From the NCBI GenBank assembly GCA_964515395.1, contig CAZERC010000011.1, positions 1 through 50,981 on the forward strand: DNA of 50,981 bases. The letters are read 5' to 3'. Shown here in pieces: positions 50,902-50,981 of this stretch. A program made the translations under genes and the position numbers. Source of the stretch: UBA1876 sp964515395 (GTDB taxonomy: Bacteria > Synergistota > Synergistia > Synergistales > Thermovirgaceae). The notes beneath the pieces are model-generated. The model made no database searches and was not told the origin of the DNA. It saw nothing but the letters and a program-made list of their open reading frames with translations. Positions within the stretch are counted from its first letter, which is position 1; every line of letters begins with the position of its first letter.

Positions 50902-50981
50902 TAAAGTTGAACAAAACAAGACCCTCGCCCCTTCCCGGCAAAAGATTTTACAAAATTTTTTTTGAAAAGGGAACCCCCCGA

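Noticed and set aside
50753..50965. 70-codon open frame at the end of the window
   Set aside because: Overlaps the end of the methyltransferase gene, lies in an A/G-rich stretch, has a composition unlike the other genes and no clear binding site.

Overview
The window is almost entirely one flagellar and chemotaxis gene island, about 48 kb, followed by a thiamine gene (thiC) under a TPP riboswitch and a small methyltransferase gene. The DNA is GC-rich and tightly packed, with many GTG starts and ATGA start/stop overlaps. The organism makes a flagellum that crosses an outer membrane: L- and P-ring genes flgH and flgI with their chaperone flgA are present. It places flagella with FlhF/FlhG and dephosphorylates CheY with CheC/CheX rather than CheZ. 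A diderm with Firmicutes/Thermotogae-like chemotaxis genes (CheC, CheX, CheD, YvyF, a MotE/YlxF-like protein) suggests Synergistota or a related diderm lineage. A deltaproteobacterial relative is possible. This placement is inference from gene content only.

Layout on the + strand: a 5'-truncated FliA-type sigma factor gene heads fliE-F-G-H-I-J, a soluble lytic transglycosylase, fapA (DUF342), flhA and motB (1-11.5 kb). Next come yvyF, cheA and an unusual exported TPR/propeller-like protein (11.6-15.9 kb). motA lies alone on the - strand (15.9-16.8 kb). From 17 to 24.8 kb run an unknown gene, a MotE-like gene, flgB, flgC, flgF, fliN, cheR, flhF, flhG, an unknown small gene and cheY. An HD-GYP-type gene is on the - strand (24.8-26.1 kb). 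cheX, fliP, fliQ and fliR follow (26.3-28.7 kb). A periplasmic binding-protein-like gene (-) separates fliR from fliL, fliM, a chemoreceptor gene, fliD, fliK and fliS (30-37.2 kb). flgK (-) is divergent from flgA-H-I-J-N (+). cheD, cheC, cheB, a partial gene and a chemoreceptor gene are on the - strand (43.3-48.2 kb), with a 100-base run of N at 46040-46139 cutting the last two.

Together the genes supply most of the basal body: MS ring, C ring, export gate and ATPase complex, rod parts, P and L rings, stator, hook-filament junction, cap, hook-length ruler and chaperones. They also supply most of the chemotaxis circuit (two receptors, CheA, CheY, CheR, CheB, CheC, CheD, CheX). I found no flhB, fliO, flgD, flgE, flgG, flgL, flagellin, flgM or cheW, so these must be elsewhere, in the gap, or replaced.

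The least explained parts are the TPR/propeller protein after cheA, the unknown gene beside the MotE-like gene, the binding-protein-like gene between fliR and fliL, and a set of AT-rich palindromic elements that mark the intergenic promoters (upstream of cheX, fliP, fliL and flgA). The fliP leader also carries nested inverted repeats that could hide its ribosome binding site. No CRISPR array, insertion sequence, tRNA or rRNA was seen.
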